A DNA stretch of 62,935 nucleotides from NCBI GenBank assembly GCA_037447655.1, contig JBBHKE010001571.1, forward strand, positions 1 through 62,935, in the 5' to 3' direction. A program made the translations under genes and the position numbers. The notes below the pieces were generated by a model. The model was given only the letters and a program-made list of their open reading frames with translations, was not told where the DNA came from and made no database searches. Position 1 is the first letter of the stretch. The number at the start of each line of letters is the position of its first letter. Positions 1-10,085 of the stretch are shown here, piece after piece. Origin of the DNA: Zygnema cylindricum (taxonomy: Eukaryota; Streptophyta; Zygnematophyceae; Zygnematales; Zygnemataceae).

Positions 1-118
1 CTTGTTTACGGATTTTTTATTAATTTATTGTAATTCTATACTCTTTTGTTTTGTTTGTCTAGTCATCGTTTATTTTCTCTCTGGTGCCCCCAGATTGGGT
101 CTTTGCAGTTGTGTTGGA

Positions 119-172
119 CAAACTGTGCCGGTTTATATAAATAGACAAACTGTGCCGGTTTATATAAATAGG
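119..172. repeat. 27-bp tandem duplication
   Basis: Two near-identical 27-bp units lie head to tail (119-145 and 146-172), each with a partly self-complementary core followed by a TATATAAATA stretch. They sit just upstream of the relict copia LTR. I see no gene here; bases 1-118 are AT-rich with nothing recognisable. Confidence 0.85.
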
Positions 173-179
173 CGTTTAC

Positions 180-1253
180 AAAACACATGGCGCTTACTTT
201 TGGTACAATTAGTATGCAATTTTGTTTTACATATTGTATTAAGTGGTAGTACTTCTATATTTATTATGGTGGAAATCTGTTCTTGGTACTTCTTGTACTG
301 AACAAAGTGAGGGAGGTGGATCCATGCAGGACTAAAGAGTGACATAAGTCACTCATTAACAAAAAATAGGCAAGACTAAAGAGTGACATAAGTCACTCAT
401 TAACAAAAAGGCAAAGTCTGGAAGGACTCGACCCTCTGACCAGCAAAGCGAGGCGTAGCCGTCAGCTCTAACCCGTCTGTCGTAGGAGTTTGTTAGACTA
501 CATAGGGTTTGAATACTAATTAAACATTATTTAGGAACATTAAGCCGATTAACGGAATTAATGTTAAAGAACATAGATATTAGTTGGAATATGGTGCGAA
601 TAAAAACTCGCATGAAACAAATGTACCAGACATTTGTTTTAACGGTTAGTATTAAAAGCCAGCTTAAATTCGACGGCACGCATCATCGCCGAGATTCCGA
701 AATGGTCGCTTCGGCGGTTTTCGCGCGTAATATGACCTGGCACCACGTGGCAAGATAACATTGGTAAAGAGAAATCCCGAGGAGCATGAGGACAAGTCTG
801 AAAGAGACAAACGTTGACTCAATGACATTGTCGTACACATGTAGTATAGAAAAGACATCGACCATTCTCCCTTTCTGTACTGTGTAGTCTTTTGGTTGGT
901 TCGTACATTAATAGATAAGGGTTGTACAGTCTTTTGATCGGTTCCTACATTAATAGACAAGGGTTGTGAGAGGGGTTCAGAACATAGAGGATTGAAGAGG
1001 TAGCTGCCTCTCTCTCTCTCTATGAGCTTGTATAACAATTGGCATCTTTGCCACTTCATAATTAATCGCCTGGTTCGGCGTTTTCTGTGATTCTTTTAGG
1101 TCTGGACACAGGGGAGTCCAGACTACAGAAAGGTGCAGTCAGATTGTCTATTTGTGTGCTCGGGTAGCAGTGGTTTTAGTTGAAAGTGGGTTAGTCAAAA
1201 ACTACCTAGAGGCTTCTTGTATTCTGTAGTCCAATAAGGGATACGAAATTGCA
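180..1253 (+). mobile_element. Relict Ty1/copia LTR (family of the element at 51.9 kb)
   Basis: Diverged copy of the 1036-bp LTR of the intact copia element. Matching blocks run in order: the GGATCCATG region near 319, a block around 415-490, the strongly similar stretch near 670-800, and the last 100 bases up to the terminal CA at 1253. The left edge is approximate. The LTR has gained two internal duplications: a 36-bp unit repeated at 330-365 and 374-409, and a roughly 52-bp unit near 880-965. The ATG near the end of the intact LTR is ATAAGG-like here, so the Gag start is lost. Confidence 0.75.
330..409. repeat. 36-bp direct duplication containing a hairpin
   Basis: Two identical 36-bp units (330-365 and 374-409) lie 44 bp apart. 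Each contains the inverted arms GAGTGAC and GTCACTC around a four-base loop. The intact LTR at 51.9 kb has no such duplication, so it arose in this relict copy. Confidence 0.85.
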
Positions 1254-1268
1254 GCTTATGGGCCCACC
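1254..1268 (+). promoter_or_regulatory. Relict primer-binding site (half-tRNA iMet type)
   Basis: GCTTATGGGCCCACC directly follows the LTR terminal CA. It differs by one base from the GGTTATGGGCCCACC site of the intact copia element (52930-52944), which is complementary to the anticodon arm of plant initiator tRNA-Met. Confidence 0.7.
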
Positions 1269-1611
1269 CTCTAAGGTGCCCATCTTCAACGGATCAGGGT
1301 TCATTTTTTGGGAAGCCATGATGACAAGGGCTTTGTGTGAAAAACGATATTGGGGTATCGTTAGTGGACAAGTGAAACGTCCATCTCAGGGAATCCTACC
1401 TGGGTTTAGTGGAGTGAGGTTTTCTGCAGCAGTATCTACCCCAACAAAGAAGGCGGTTGATTAGGACAACAGTGTGTCCGAAAAGGGGAAAAGGAAAGAG
1501 ACACCTCTAACTTCTATTGCCACGGCACCCGGAGGAGCGGCCGTGAAGATTGAGGAAAAAGATATTCAAATGTGGGAATACACAAACATGGCTACCAAAC
1601 ATTTCATTATG
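1254..1611 (+). pseudogene. Copia Gag N-terminal fragment (broken)
   Basis: This reads like the first part of Gag of the intact copia element: the MGPPSKVPIFNGSGF block, then ALCEKRYWGIVSGQVKR, then NMATKHFIMR near 1590. A stop codon (TAG near 1462) interrupts the frame. Homology to copia ends near 1611, where the gypsy LTR relict begins. The rest of gag and all of pol are missing, so this is a truncated non-functional remnant. The family assignment is firm because the order and spacing match the intact copy. Confidence 0.8.
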
Positions 1612-2823
1612 AGGCTCTCATGCCGTATCTTGTCGGTTATTTTTCTTAGTATATTTAGGGATTAGGAAGGGCGATCGCCACACTAATTTGTGTGTGTGTT
1701 TTATTTGGGTTTTGAAAGGCAGTACATACTTACATTTCATGTTCACGTCGACAGTAACTGTCTACATCGCCGTACGCGTCGACTGTACATATTTATTTTC
1801 CGCCGTAATTTCTGTTGACGATGAATCAGGTTGTACATATTTACGTTGCCCGTAATTTCCGCCGACAACTTATGTTCGCGTTCTTGGCCGTACATGTAAT
1901 ATTCCCTTACGAGCACCTTCGGAATTTCTGCTGAGGAGGAAATTGATCTTTTCGCGTGAGGGAGCATCTCGGCCGTTGACGTGGATTTATACTCAGTTCA
2001 AAATATGGCATCTGGACCGTTGACGCGTGTGACAGACAAACCGATTCTCAGTTTTGACGACGCTACGGGATTGGACTATTTTAAGTCGTGAACCATTTGG
2101 AGGTTCAGGCATTCACATGTAGGTAAGAAGGGTTTTTATCTGTAGGTTATATATTTTGTAACGTAGGGCATAAGATTCCGACCGCTTATTGGCTGAATCC
2201 AAACTAGACGCAAATACTAACGTAGCACGTTGTACTCTTATTGGCTTATTTTCGCTAGGCGTAGGTCTTCGTTCTTAGTTGATTTTAGATTATTTGTTGA
2301 ACATGATTATCAAGTGCAAGAATTATTATATTTTCAGTATTGAAGATTTTTCGCAGCCATCTTTTTCTTTGTAAACTTGTTCGGATAGCTTAAAGGCGAT
2401 TTTCAGCCTTAGCGTGAAGCGTTTAGTTTTTTACATTATTAATATCTTGTAAAACCTTACATATTAATCTATACGGCTTTGGCCAAGACCTACACAGTTT
2501 CCCTTCACTTATTTTCGTCCGTTTGAGTGTATTTTGAGCGCGTATTCATAACACAAACTTCTTCTCCCGACTATGGCTGAACTTTAATTAGTGTGGAAGT
2601 TGCATGTTGGGAATATCGTTTTGTTGTTTTTATTTCTTGTGATTGTGTATTTATTTCTATTTGGCTTATGCGCATCCTTTGAGTTTGGTTAACTCAAACC
2701 TCATAAGTGTTTTACATATTGTCATTTTCAGTTTTTGTTTTCCGTCTCTATTGTATCTATTTTGATTAATTCTCTTTAGGTCTAAATTAAGATTGTCTTC
2801 AATAAGATAACTCCTGCAAGGAA

Positions 2824-2831
2824 TATAAATA
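2824..2831 (+). promoter_or_regulatory. LTR TATA box, copy A
   Basis: TATAAATA lies in a stretch of about 50 bp that is among the best conserved between the two gypsy LTR copies (the other copy is at 47661-47668). This position and conservation fit the LTR Pol II promoter. Confidence 0.55.
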
Positions 2832-2929
2832 GACCGTGCGGCCTAGTGGCCATCCATCGGCGTAGTATTCCTGCACTTGAAAATTGTGTCTTCTCCTCTC
2901 TCTTGTTTTTGTTTAAAAAAAAAATTAAA

Positions 2930-2930
2930 A

Positions 2931-2983
<53 letters not shown>

Positions 2984-3031
2984 TTATATATATATTTATA
3001 TATATATTTATATATATATATCTATAAATAA
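2930..3031. repeat. (TA)n microsatellite
   Basis: An A-rich run leads into a nearly pure TA-dinucleotide tract of roughly 100 bp. It lies inside gypsy LTR copy A. Copy B has only a short AT-rich stretch at the same place, so the tract is a local expansion. Confidence 0.9.
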
Positions 3032-3039
3032 TAATGACA

Positions 3040-3440
3040 TATTCTCGACATTGGTCAACATTGTTGCACATTTGGCGCAGTAAATGCAATTTTCGAAACA
3101 TATCTTCACAATTTCATCCTTAGTTACTAACATTGTGTCATTTTGATTATACATTGTTGGACATTTTGTCATATTTGCAGACATTGTAGGTCATTGGAAA
3201 ATTGCTGCACATTTCTTGCAATTTCTGCACATTTCTTGCAATTTCTGCACACTTTGGCACATTTCTGCATAATTTCTGCACATTTCCAGCATATTGCTGC
3301 ACATTTTTTCCAATTTGTGCACATTTAGTCGAGATTGTAACACATTTCTTCTTAATTTCCAAACACTTCTTTCAATTTCACACTTGTCTAATCAATTTTC
3401 AACATTTCTTAAGATTGTTGCCAAATTCTTGGTTATTCAG
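3040..3440. repeat. Degenerate CACATTT-type short-word array
   Basis: About 400 bp are built of variants of words such as GCACATTTCTTGCAATTTCT. The words recur every 15-25 bases with no fixed period. The array has no counterpart in LTR copy B at 48 kb. Open frames through it are low-complexity and I do not call them genes. Confidence 0.6.
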
Positions 3441-4260
3441 TTGTTTTGGTGTACTATTTTCCACCCTAACTTGTCTCGTGTGGTGTGCGTTGCATTTTTG
3501 CCCGTACCCGACTTTATATACGAGGTGATCGGCCGACTTCCGTATTTCGCGAAGAGCGAAAAAATGGAACTAAATTCGGTTAGGAGTTTTGCAAACCTCG
3601 ATCAGTAAAACCTCCAATAGAACCTCCATCAACTGTAGTTCACTTTTGACAATCACCAGATTGTTAAAAGGGTTATCTAAGTATCACAATGCCCTGTGGG
3701 TGCAAGAGCGTGTTAGGATAGTTGGCTGATCATTAGAGGGAACGAGATTGGAGTGGATTTGTTCAAATCCACTCATATTGAGCATTGCATTTTTCCAGCT
3801 TTCTATGCTTGCTATCTGGCCCTGAGTGGCCTTGGCTGAGTTTGCTTTGTTTGGTTCAAGATTTCTTCGTTAGATCTTGCCGTTGGTGGGATTGATTAGT
3901 TATATTTTGGATTGTGTCGTTGTAGATCTGCACTTGTGAGTGCTTGGATAGTAAGTTATTTGCCTTTATAGATCTTGCCCTTCGGCCTTGTCCCCTTGTT
4001 TGCAGGGTAAAAGGTTTTGGTAAATCCGCTTCCTGATAGATCTGGCCATCGAGGCCCCTGTTAGAGGTTGATTGGCTGATTGACAAGAGAGTGGTGTGGC
4101 CTGGCATTTGAAGCATCTCGTATAGATAGATTTTACTATGTGGTCGTCATTTGGTTTTATCATTTTTTATGCCCACCGATTAGGATAATCTCGATTATCT
4201 TTTCGGAACTACCCGATCACAGAATCAGGACCATCAGACTTACTTAGTCTTTTGGTTTAG

Positions 4261-7200
4261 CCGGCGAAAGCAAGCTTCGAGAACCTTTGCATCCTCTTCC
4301 CTCTTTTGGCGGTCCAAACGAACTCTCTCAACTTAAACCCTAACGATAACAATCAGGCCGCGTATCCCGACGCCCGCCGCTGCGTCGTATTCGCGACGGG
4401 GCCGTCGGGCGCCTGCGCGGGAGCACCGGCAGGCCCGCCGACGCCCGCGCCCACTTCGTATCCCTCGCCTCCCCTTACTAGCACTCCGCCTGGTAACCCT
4501 TCGTATCCCTCGCCTCCCCTTACTAGCACTCCGCCTGGTAACCGGCCGCCTTCTCCAGACCTCTATACTATTTCTCCACCTCCACTCTTCTCTCCACCTT
4601 CGCCCCCACCTCCACCAGAGATTTTAGATGCATCTCCTCCTCCTCCATCTTTTAGCCCTCCTCCACCTGGAAAGCCCTATTATCGGGCAATGTTCGCTTT
4701 CGGAGATTCGACATTAGATATCGGAAACAATAATAATCTCCCTCTTTCACCGTATAAGGTTAATTTTCTTCCGTACGGAATCGACTATATTTCGGCGAAT
4801 GGACGATTTTGGAACGGAAAAGGGTTTATGGATTACCTTGGTGAGTGGAGATACTTGCAAATAAATGCAATTAAAGAAGGGAAGTTTATAGTATACGTAA
4901 AATTTGGGAAAAGGCTACATTATTTCAAAGGATTGTTTATGTATTTACTCTATCTGTGGCTTTGCTTCTTAGAAGGCAATGTTTAAGTTCACCGCTATTA
5001 TTTATTCTATTTTATTGATCACCTGACATAGCAATAAAAAAAGTGAAGGTAAAAAATGTGTCGACATCTGTTGTTAATTGTTGCCCCACGATTTTAAATT
5101 GATCTCTGCCCATTTTGTCGTATCTTCTTAAACAGCCTTACACTGTTTTCTGTGGGTTATTGATAGTTATGTGATGTTTTTCTTTTTACAGCGGAGCTAT
5201 CAAGATTGACACCGGTGCAAAAATTCGCGGATTTAAATTTGACGAATTTTGATAACTTTGCCAGCGGAGTTAATTTTGCTTCTGGGGCGGCAGGAAGCCT
5301 CTCGTCGACAAATTGCCTAAAGGTAAAAGGACTTGAACAAAAAAATGAACATTTTGTTCTATACATTGGAAATTGGATAGTTAACCTTAAAATTGAATAT
5401 TGGGCACTGGGCATTATACAGTAAAACCATCGACCAAAATTTGCGGAAACAGTTGGAAATGCTATATGTAATATCCCCGTATGCTACATTTGCTACATGG
5501 GATATATGTGCTATACATGTTATAGCATATTATATTTTTCCATACGAGTCAAGTACGCGGTAGCCAAAATTAGTTTATTACCCCGTACTAAACGCATATG
5601 CGAGTACACCGCGCATCGTTATTAGTGTTATTAACTCTAATTTGGTTTCTTAAAATCCTGATTTTTTCCCGCAATTAGTATACATGATTTTCGAAATTAA
5701 ATTAGCAACGCTATTTAAAGACGTGGACCATAATCTGCCACGTTTCTGGCACTAAATTAGAATCAATAACACTATTTTTTTTTACGCTATTTAAACTTTG
5801 ACACTAATAACGATGCGCGGTGTAGTTACGCAATGCATACTCTATACGGTAAGATTAAGTTTTGGACATTGGACAATTTATACTTTTCATTGGACATTGA
5901 ACTTTGGACTTTGTACCGAGGCATTGAGCATTGAAATCTCAACCTTGAACCTTAGATAATGTACATTAGAAGTTGTTTGTTATTGAATATCGTAATTTGG
6001 ACATTGGCCGCTAACGTACATATTCTAATGCTGACGAATGAGTCCCTGCACAGTTTTCAATCAGGAGGGCCAAACCTGGAAAGATTAGAAAAAAAACGGA
6101 CACCAGATTTTGAATCTTCGGAAACGATTTAGGAACTAGTAAAAATCCATATCTGTCGACACTCCTTTTTCTCTTCTCCTAACAATGATCACTTTGCTAT
6201 TCATTTTTTTGCAGAACACATATTGTACCGATTTCCCTACCCAACTCTCGCAGTTCACAAATTTAAGCACACAGTACTCAGAAGAGGTAAATTTGCAACC
6301 ATTAAAGTTTATGATTAGAAACACTGAAAATCCCATTTCTGGTGGAAAGCTCTACTTCTAAGGGGAATTCCATTTAGAGCTTGAACTTGAATGATGGAGT
6401 ATGCAGTAAGTTAGCACCTTCGACAGCTAAACGTCAAATTTTATGTTCTTTGATACCTGGTTTGGTAAGGATATTGTGCGATTGTCGGGGATTTTCCGGT
6501 CTTATTAAAGGGTTCTTTTGAAATTATCTATGAAGAGGATAATCTTCAGGATTTTTTTTTATGGTTTGATGATTTTCAATTCGTCGATTTTAAATTTCTA
6601 AGTTGATGGTCAGAATGAAAGAATAATGGATTACCTCCCTAAGAAACTTTAGCTAGGATGTGCTCTGGCCACACTTTTTTAGTGATAAATGAGAGGGAAA
6701 CCTCAAACCAAAATTATAAAAAAGAAACCAACGCTAACAAAATTATTATTGGATGGTTATACGTGGTTTTTCAGACTATTGCAAAAAGTTAATTGTTATT
6801 TCTGTTGGAGGTAACGACTATTTCGCGTATCTGAAAAATGTTTCTGCATATAACGTTACGGAATATATTACGGATGTAATCACTTCAATCAGTGACGGAA
6901 TCCAGGTGAGTTGTCAGTCAAGTCAGAAACCAAGAAATGAGTGTTTCAAAACTAAGGCTTTTTCCGGTGAATTCTTTCTTGTTGGTGGATACTTTTCATT
7001 TGAATAAAAATTGATACAGTTTTCATATTTTTGTTAACATTGCTCTGTTTGTAATGCTTATTGAGCCGGCAACCTTTTGATTTTTGACGCACATTTTTAG
7101 TCTATTGAACTATCTGTACAGAATTGTACAATATAACAGGGTGATTTTCTGCTTGATTCCATTGCTCTCCCTCTCCCTTTTCTCTTTTCTGCTTTCTCTC

Positions 7201-8962
7201 TCCATATCCTCCCCTGCTTGGCCCTGTCGCACTCTTCATCTGTCTCTTTTTGTCCCCTTTCTCTCTCTCCTCACCTCATTCTTTTTTACCGAAGCCCACC
7301 ATTCTTTATATATCTGTATTGTTGTGTCCTGTCTACCATCCCAGTGACTGTAGAATAAAAACAAAAAAGTCAAGAAAAATCTAGCTCACGTCTTATGAAA
7401 GAGAAAAATACCTTGTGTAGTCTCCAGCCCAACATTTATCACGCGGGTGAAGATTTCTTGTATAATACAATGTCAAATTGATTCAGAGTCATTCTTCCAC
7501 TTCCCCTCACTCGGTGTATTCTCTCTCTCTCCCTCCATTTCACATTCAAGTCTTTGTCGGAAGAATGTTAAAAAATTATCTTTCTCTCTCCAGCTTTGCC
7601 CTCCTCCTTCCCTCCATTTCAAAAGCTAATCTTTGTATTTTTTTCTTGTATATATGATTTTCAGACTCTCTACCAAGCAGGTGCCCGGAAGTTTCTCCTG
7701 TCCGAAGTTGGAGATATGGGTTGCATTCCTACGATTCTTTCCGCTTTTAATGTGTCCACACTTAATCCGGTGTGTGTTCCCTCGGTTTCTCTCCTCGTTT
7801 CTGCCTATAACGCCGCCCTCGGGAATCTCGTCTCCTCTCTCGGCCAAATGCTGACAGACGCTCATTTCATCATCAGCAAAGTCGGAGGATTTGTGACAAA
7901 GGCGGCTATGAATCCCACCACATATGGTATGTCTTTATTTTCACTGTTGACCATAATTATCTTGATTTTGTTCAGATTAATTCTCACAATAATCACGAGT
8001 CAGTTCATCATGAGCTGTACGAGTTCTTTACGATTTTTAAGTGAACTGTTCACCAAATTTATTACGGAATTTCGTTGGCCGAGTATGTTGGCATAAATTG
8101 TTAAATTGTCAATAGTTAAATTGTTATCCAAGTCACACACAATTTTTGAATACGAAGAGTAGTCCACACGCTCAGTTCATTTTTTTTTCGTTTCCTTATC
8201 ACCACTCATGCTACGTTTGTCACTGGGCATGGAGTATTGGCCGTTGTTTCTGGACATTATGATCTCATCGTGACCAAATTTAGAGTGTTGAGCATTGAAT
8301 GTTAGAGTTAACATGTATTTCTGAACATTGAATATTGAAAACCCAAAATTGGACATTTATCATCAAACATTGATGCTGAAAAATCAAACAATAAATACGG
8401 ATCTTGAAGCAATGCACGTTAAATGTGTTAGATTGAACATTAAATATTGAGCAATTATCAAATTACCATTGAAAAACAAAACGGAAAAAGTAAATGAGAG
8501 TAGCGAATTTATGTTTGAAAGTCAGATATTTCTCAGTTAACTAAGGACATTTAGTAGTTATCTAACGGTTGACTAAGGCCGTTTGTTTTTAAATTTGGTG
8601 AAAATGTGACATTGGAGGATGGGCATGTTCTGCTATCAAAGCTGAAAAAAATCACTCCACAATACTTTACTTTCGTAACTTGACCTTACTTAACTTCCTT
8701 TTTTTTGTTTTTTGTTTCTCCCGGTCATTTTCTTTTAGGCTTCGTCAATGGAACTTCGGCTTGTTGTGGTGGAGGTGGTATATTTAATAGCCTTCAATGT
8801 GGGCTTCCTGGAGCCTCATATTGTTCTAATAGGGACGACTATTTATTCTGGGACAGCGTTCATTTGACACAACAGGCCTTGAAATTAATTTCGGAGGGAG
8901 TCTTTTCTGGGAATTCCAGTTTTGTCGTACCTTTTGGAGTCGAAACTCTTTCGGCCTATTAG
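4261..8962 (+). CDS. GDSL-type esterase/lipase (six exons, no ATG seen)
   Basis: Plant GDSL (SGNH) serine hydrolase, a usually secreted family acting on acyl esters. Proposed exons: 4261-4840, 5192-5322, 6215-6341, 6775-6905, 7665-7926, 8739-8962. They sum to 1455 bases in one frame, and every intron is GT-AG. Exon 1 encodes a Pro-rich stretch with an exact 45-bp duplication (4455-4499, 4500-4544), then block I with the nucleophile in FAFGDST, then NGRFWNGK. Exon 2 has block II (GVNFASGAAG), exon 4 block III (SVGGNDY), and exon 6 the Asp/His block (FWDSVHL) and the stop. A shorter exon 3 ending at 6286 looks more natural but breaks the phase. Odd point: there is no ATG before the catalytic Ser, and the frame opens at 4261 just after an acceptor-like TTTTGGTTTAG. 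No signal peptide is visible, so a first exon is missing or lies in the relict LTR upstream. Confidence 0.85.
4455..4544 (+). repeat. 45-bp in-frame duplication in the lipase proline-rich region
   Basis: Two 45-bp units lie head to tail, each encoding the 15-residue repeat SYPSPPLTSTPPGN plus one residue. The flanking bases 4360-4450 are much more GC-rich than the rest of the gene. Proline-rich N-terminal extensions are known in some plant GDSL proteins, such as anther-specific APG types. Confidence 0.85.
5590..5850. mobile_element. MITE-like foldback element in lipase intron 2
   Basis: A perfect 21-bp inverted repeat (5607-5627 and 5802-5822) continues inward as a second, slightly mismatched pair (5627-5647 and 5753-5773). 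It also extends outward with mismatches to about 5590 and 5850. There is no coding potential. The structure fits a small non-autonomous DNA transposon. I could not define a target-site duplication. Confidence 0.55.
5860..6010. repeat. Degenerate ACATTGAAC-type word array in intron 2
   Basis: About 150 bp rich in variants of GGACATTGAACTTTGG and GCATTGAGCATTGAAA. A similar array (8220-8460) lies in intron 5 of the same gene. Neither overlaps an exon. Confidence 0.5.
8220..8460. repeat. Degenerate ACATTGAAT-type word array in intron 5
   Basis: Recurrent variants such as GAACATTGAATATTGAAA and GAACATTAAATATTGAGC, related in wording to the array in intron 2 of this gene. This is non-coding, low-complexity sequence. 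Confidence 0.5.
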
Positions 8963-9397
8963 GATTGAGTTATGGATTTTTTTGTGATCCAATCTAAAGG
9001 AATTTGAGCTTCGGAGTAATTGCAAGGGAATTGGTGCGGTTTTAACTATCTAGTTGTTGAGTTTAATTAACTTTGTGTTGTAATATTTGATAATTATTTT
9101 ATGGTTTTAGATGGTTCCTTTACGATAGTTTGTATAAAGCTGAAAAAAACAGTTGTTTTTTGCGCTACTGTATGTATTTCTTTTTGAGGCTAACGTTAAG
9201 TTATTGTTCAAACGATCGGTCCATGCAACAGCAAAGGTCGATCCGCAGCAACAAATGTATATGCAAAGATTACGTTTATTTATTTTACTTTTTAAAACTA
9301 CCAATTATTTTTGTAGTTTCCTTTCTCGAGTTTCATGTTTGTCAACTTTATGGCTGTGGAATTTGGTTCAAAATGTGCAAAAATTTTACGAGAAGTG

Positions 9398-9418
9398 TTG
9401 AGGATCGACGATCCTCAA
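9398..9418. repeat. Perfect 21-base palindrome
   Basis: Ten-base arms TTGAGGATCG and CGATCCTCAA surround a single A. It lies about 440 bp past the lipase stop codon and about 60 bp before an LTR-like end. Its role is unknown. Confidence 0.7.
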
Positions 9419-9469
9419 AATCGTATCGGAGCTAGGGGGCGTTGGCAAGCCACACGAGATGGAGTACAT

Positions 9470-10085
9470 CGTGAGGGGGCGTGTTGGAGGAATGTCCACT
9501 TCGAACTCCACACGTGTGTATTGCAGTAAATACTGGTTCCGCCAGTGCGCCGTTCATTGCGGCAAATTTGGTTTTAGGCACTTTCATGCACAATCGGCTG
9601 GGTAGCTCAGTTGGTAGAGCTAATGTACGGCTAACACAAGGTCCCGGGTACGATCCCCGGCTTGGCCATTTTCCAAAGTTTTCACTTTGGCGCCCATGCG
9701 ATATGTTGAATAATGCTGATCCTCAACAAGAAGCTATGATGTTGTTGCTTCAACATGAGGAAAAATAGGAACCTGTAATAGTGTAATCACAAGAAATTCT
9801 TTTCCGCGGTGAAAAACAAGGATATCTTGCTTCACGGATTCTACTTTTTTTCACAAAGATTCAATGTGAGGCATTAACTTACCCGGGGTCCTGATTATAA
9901 CCATCATAAAATCACAAGAGTCATCTTCTCGTTTGCCTATCTACTCTAACTAGTGTATGCCATTCTTAACAGCGAAGTAATTTAAGCTTATTCTTTCAGC
10001 TTGCAAGTGTTCAAATTCTATTCAAACTACATCAGTAGTACAATTTGAACATGGCCGTCACATGTTTTAAAACATATTAGGAGAA
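9470..10085 (+). mobile_element. Possible degenerate copia 3' LTR
   Basis: A purine run (GAGGGGGCG) is followed at about 9482 by TGTTGGAGGAATG. This is the arrangement of a polypurine tract followed by the TGTTGG start of many plant copia LTRs. Only this end is visible; I found no partner LTR and no clear right edge. The tRNA-like sequence at 9596 lies inside it. From about 9850 to 11,400 I see no recognisable gene, only AT-rich sequence with short open frames. Confidence 0.3.
9596..9667 (+). tRNA. tRNA-like sequence (degenerate, probably pseudogene)
   Basis: A seven-pair acceptor stem (GGCTGGG with CTTGGCC, including wobbles), a D arm (GCTCAGTTGGTAGAGC) and a perfect five-pair T stem around TACGATC can be drawn. 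Total length is that of a tRNA, and A and B boxes are recognisable. The anticodon stem pairs only three of five, and position 33 is C rather than T, so the anticodon is uncertain (GGC by position). I infer a tRNA pseudogene or tRNA-derived fragment. Confidence 0.5.

Larger units (their letters stand above)
1612..4260 (+). mobile_element. Relict Ty3/gypsy LTR and leader, copy A
   Basis: This stretch is collinear with the gypsy element's long terminal region at 46.3-48.7 kb. Shared landmarks include the block around 2070-2200 (match 46890-47040), the TATA block at 2824 (match 47661), the block at 3655-3740 (match 48111-48190), and the leader at 3960-4250 (match 48420-48720). It holds no long reading frame. 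A (TA)n tract and a degenerate short-word array have expanded inside it. The right end directly abuts the first exon of the GDSL gene. The left end is fused to a copia gag fragment, so it is a truncated or recombined copy. Confidence 0.75.

Noticed and set aside
2846-3083. Open frames of alternating Tyr/Ile over the TA tract
   Set aside because: Pure translation of a (TA)n microsatellite; no codon bias or start context.
5206-5424. Separate small gene at lipase exon 2
   Set aside because: It is exon 2 plus intron read-through of the GDSL gene.
9153-9401. Short overlapping frames downstream of the lipase
   Set aside because: Three overlapping frames, no family match, AT-rich 3' flank.
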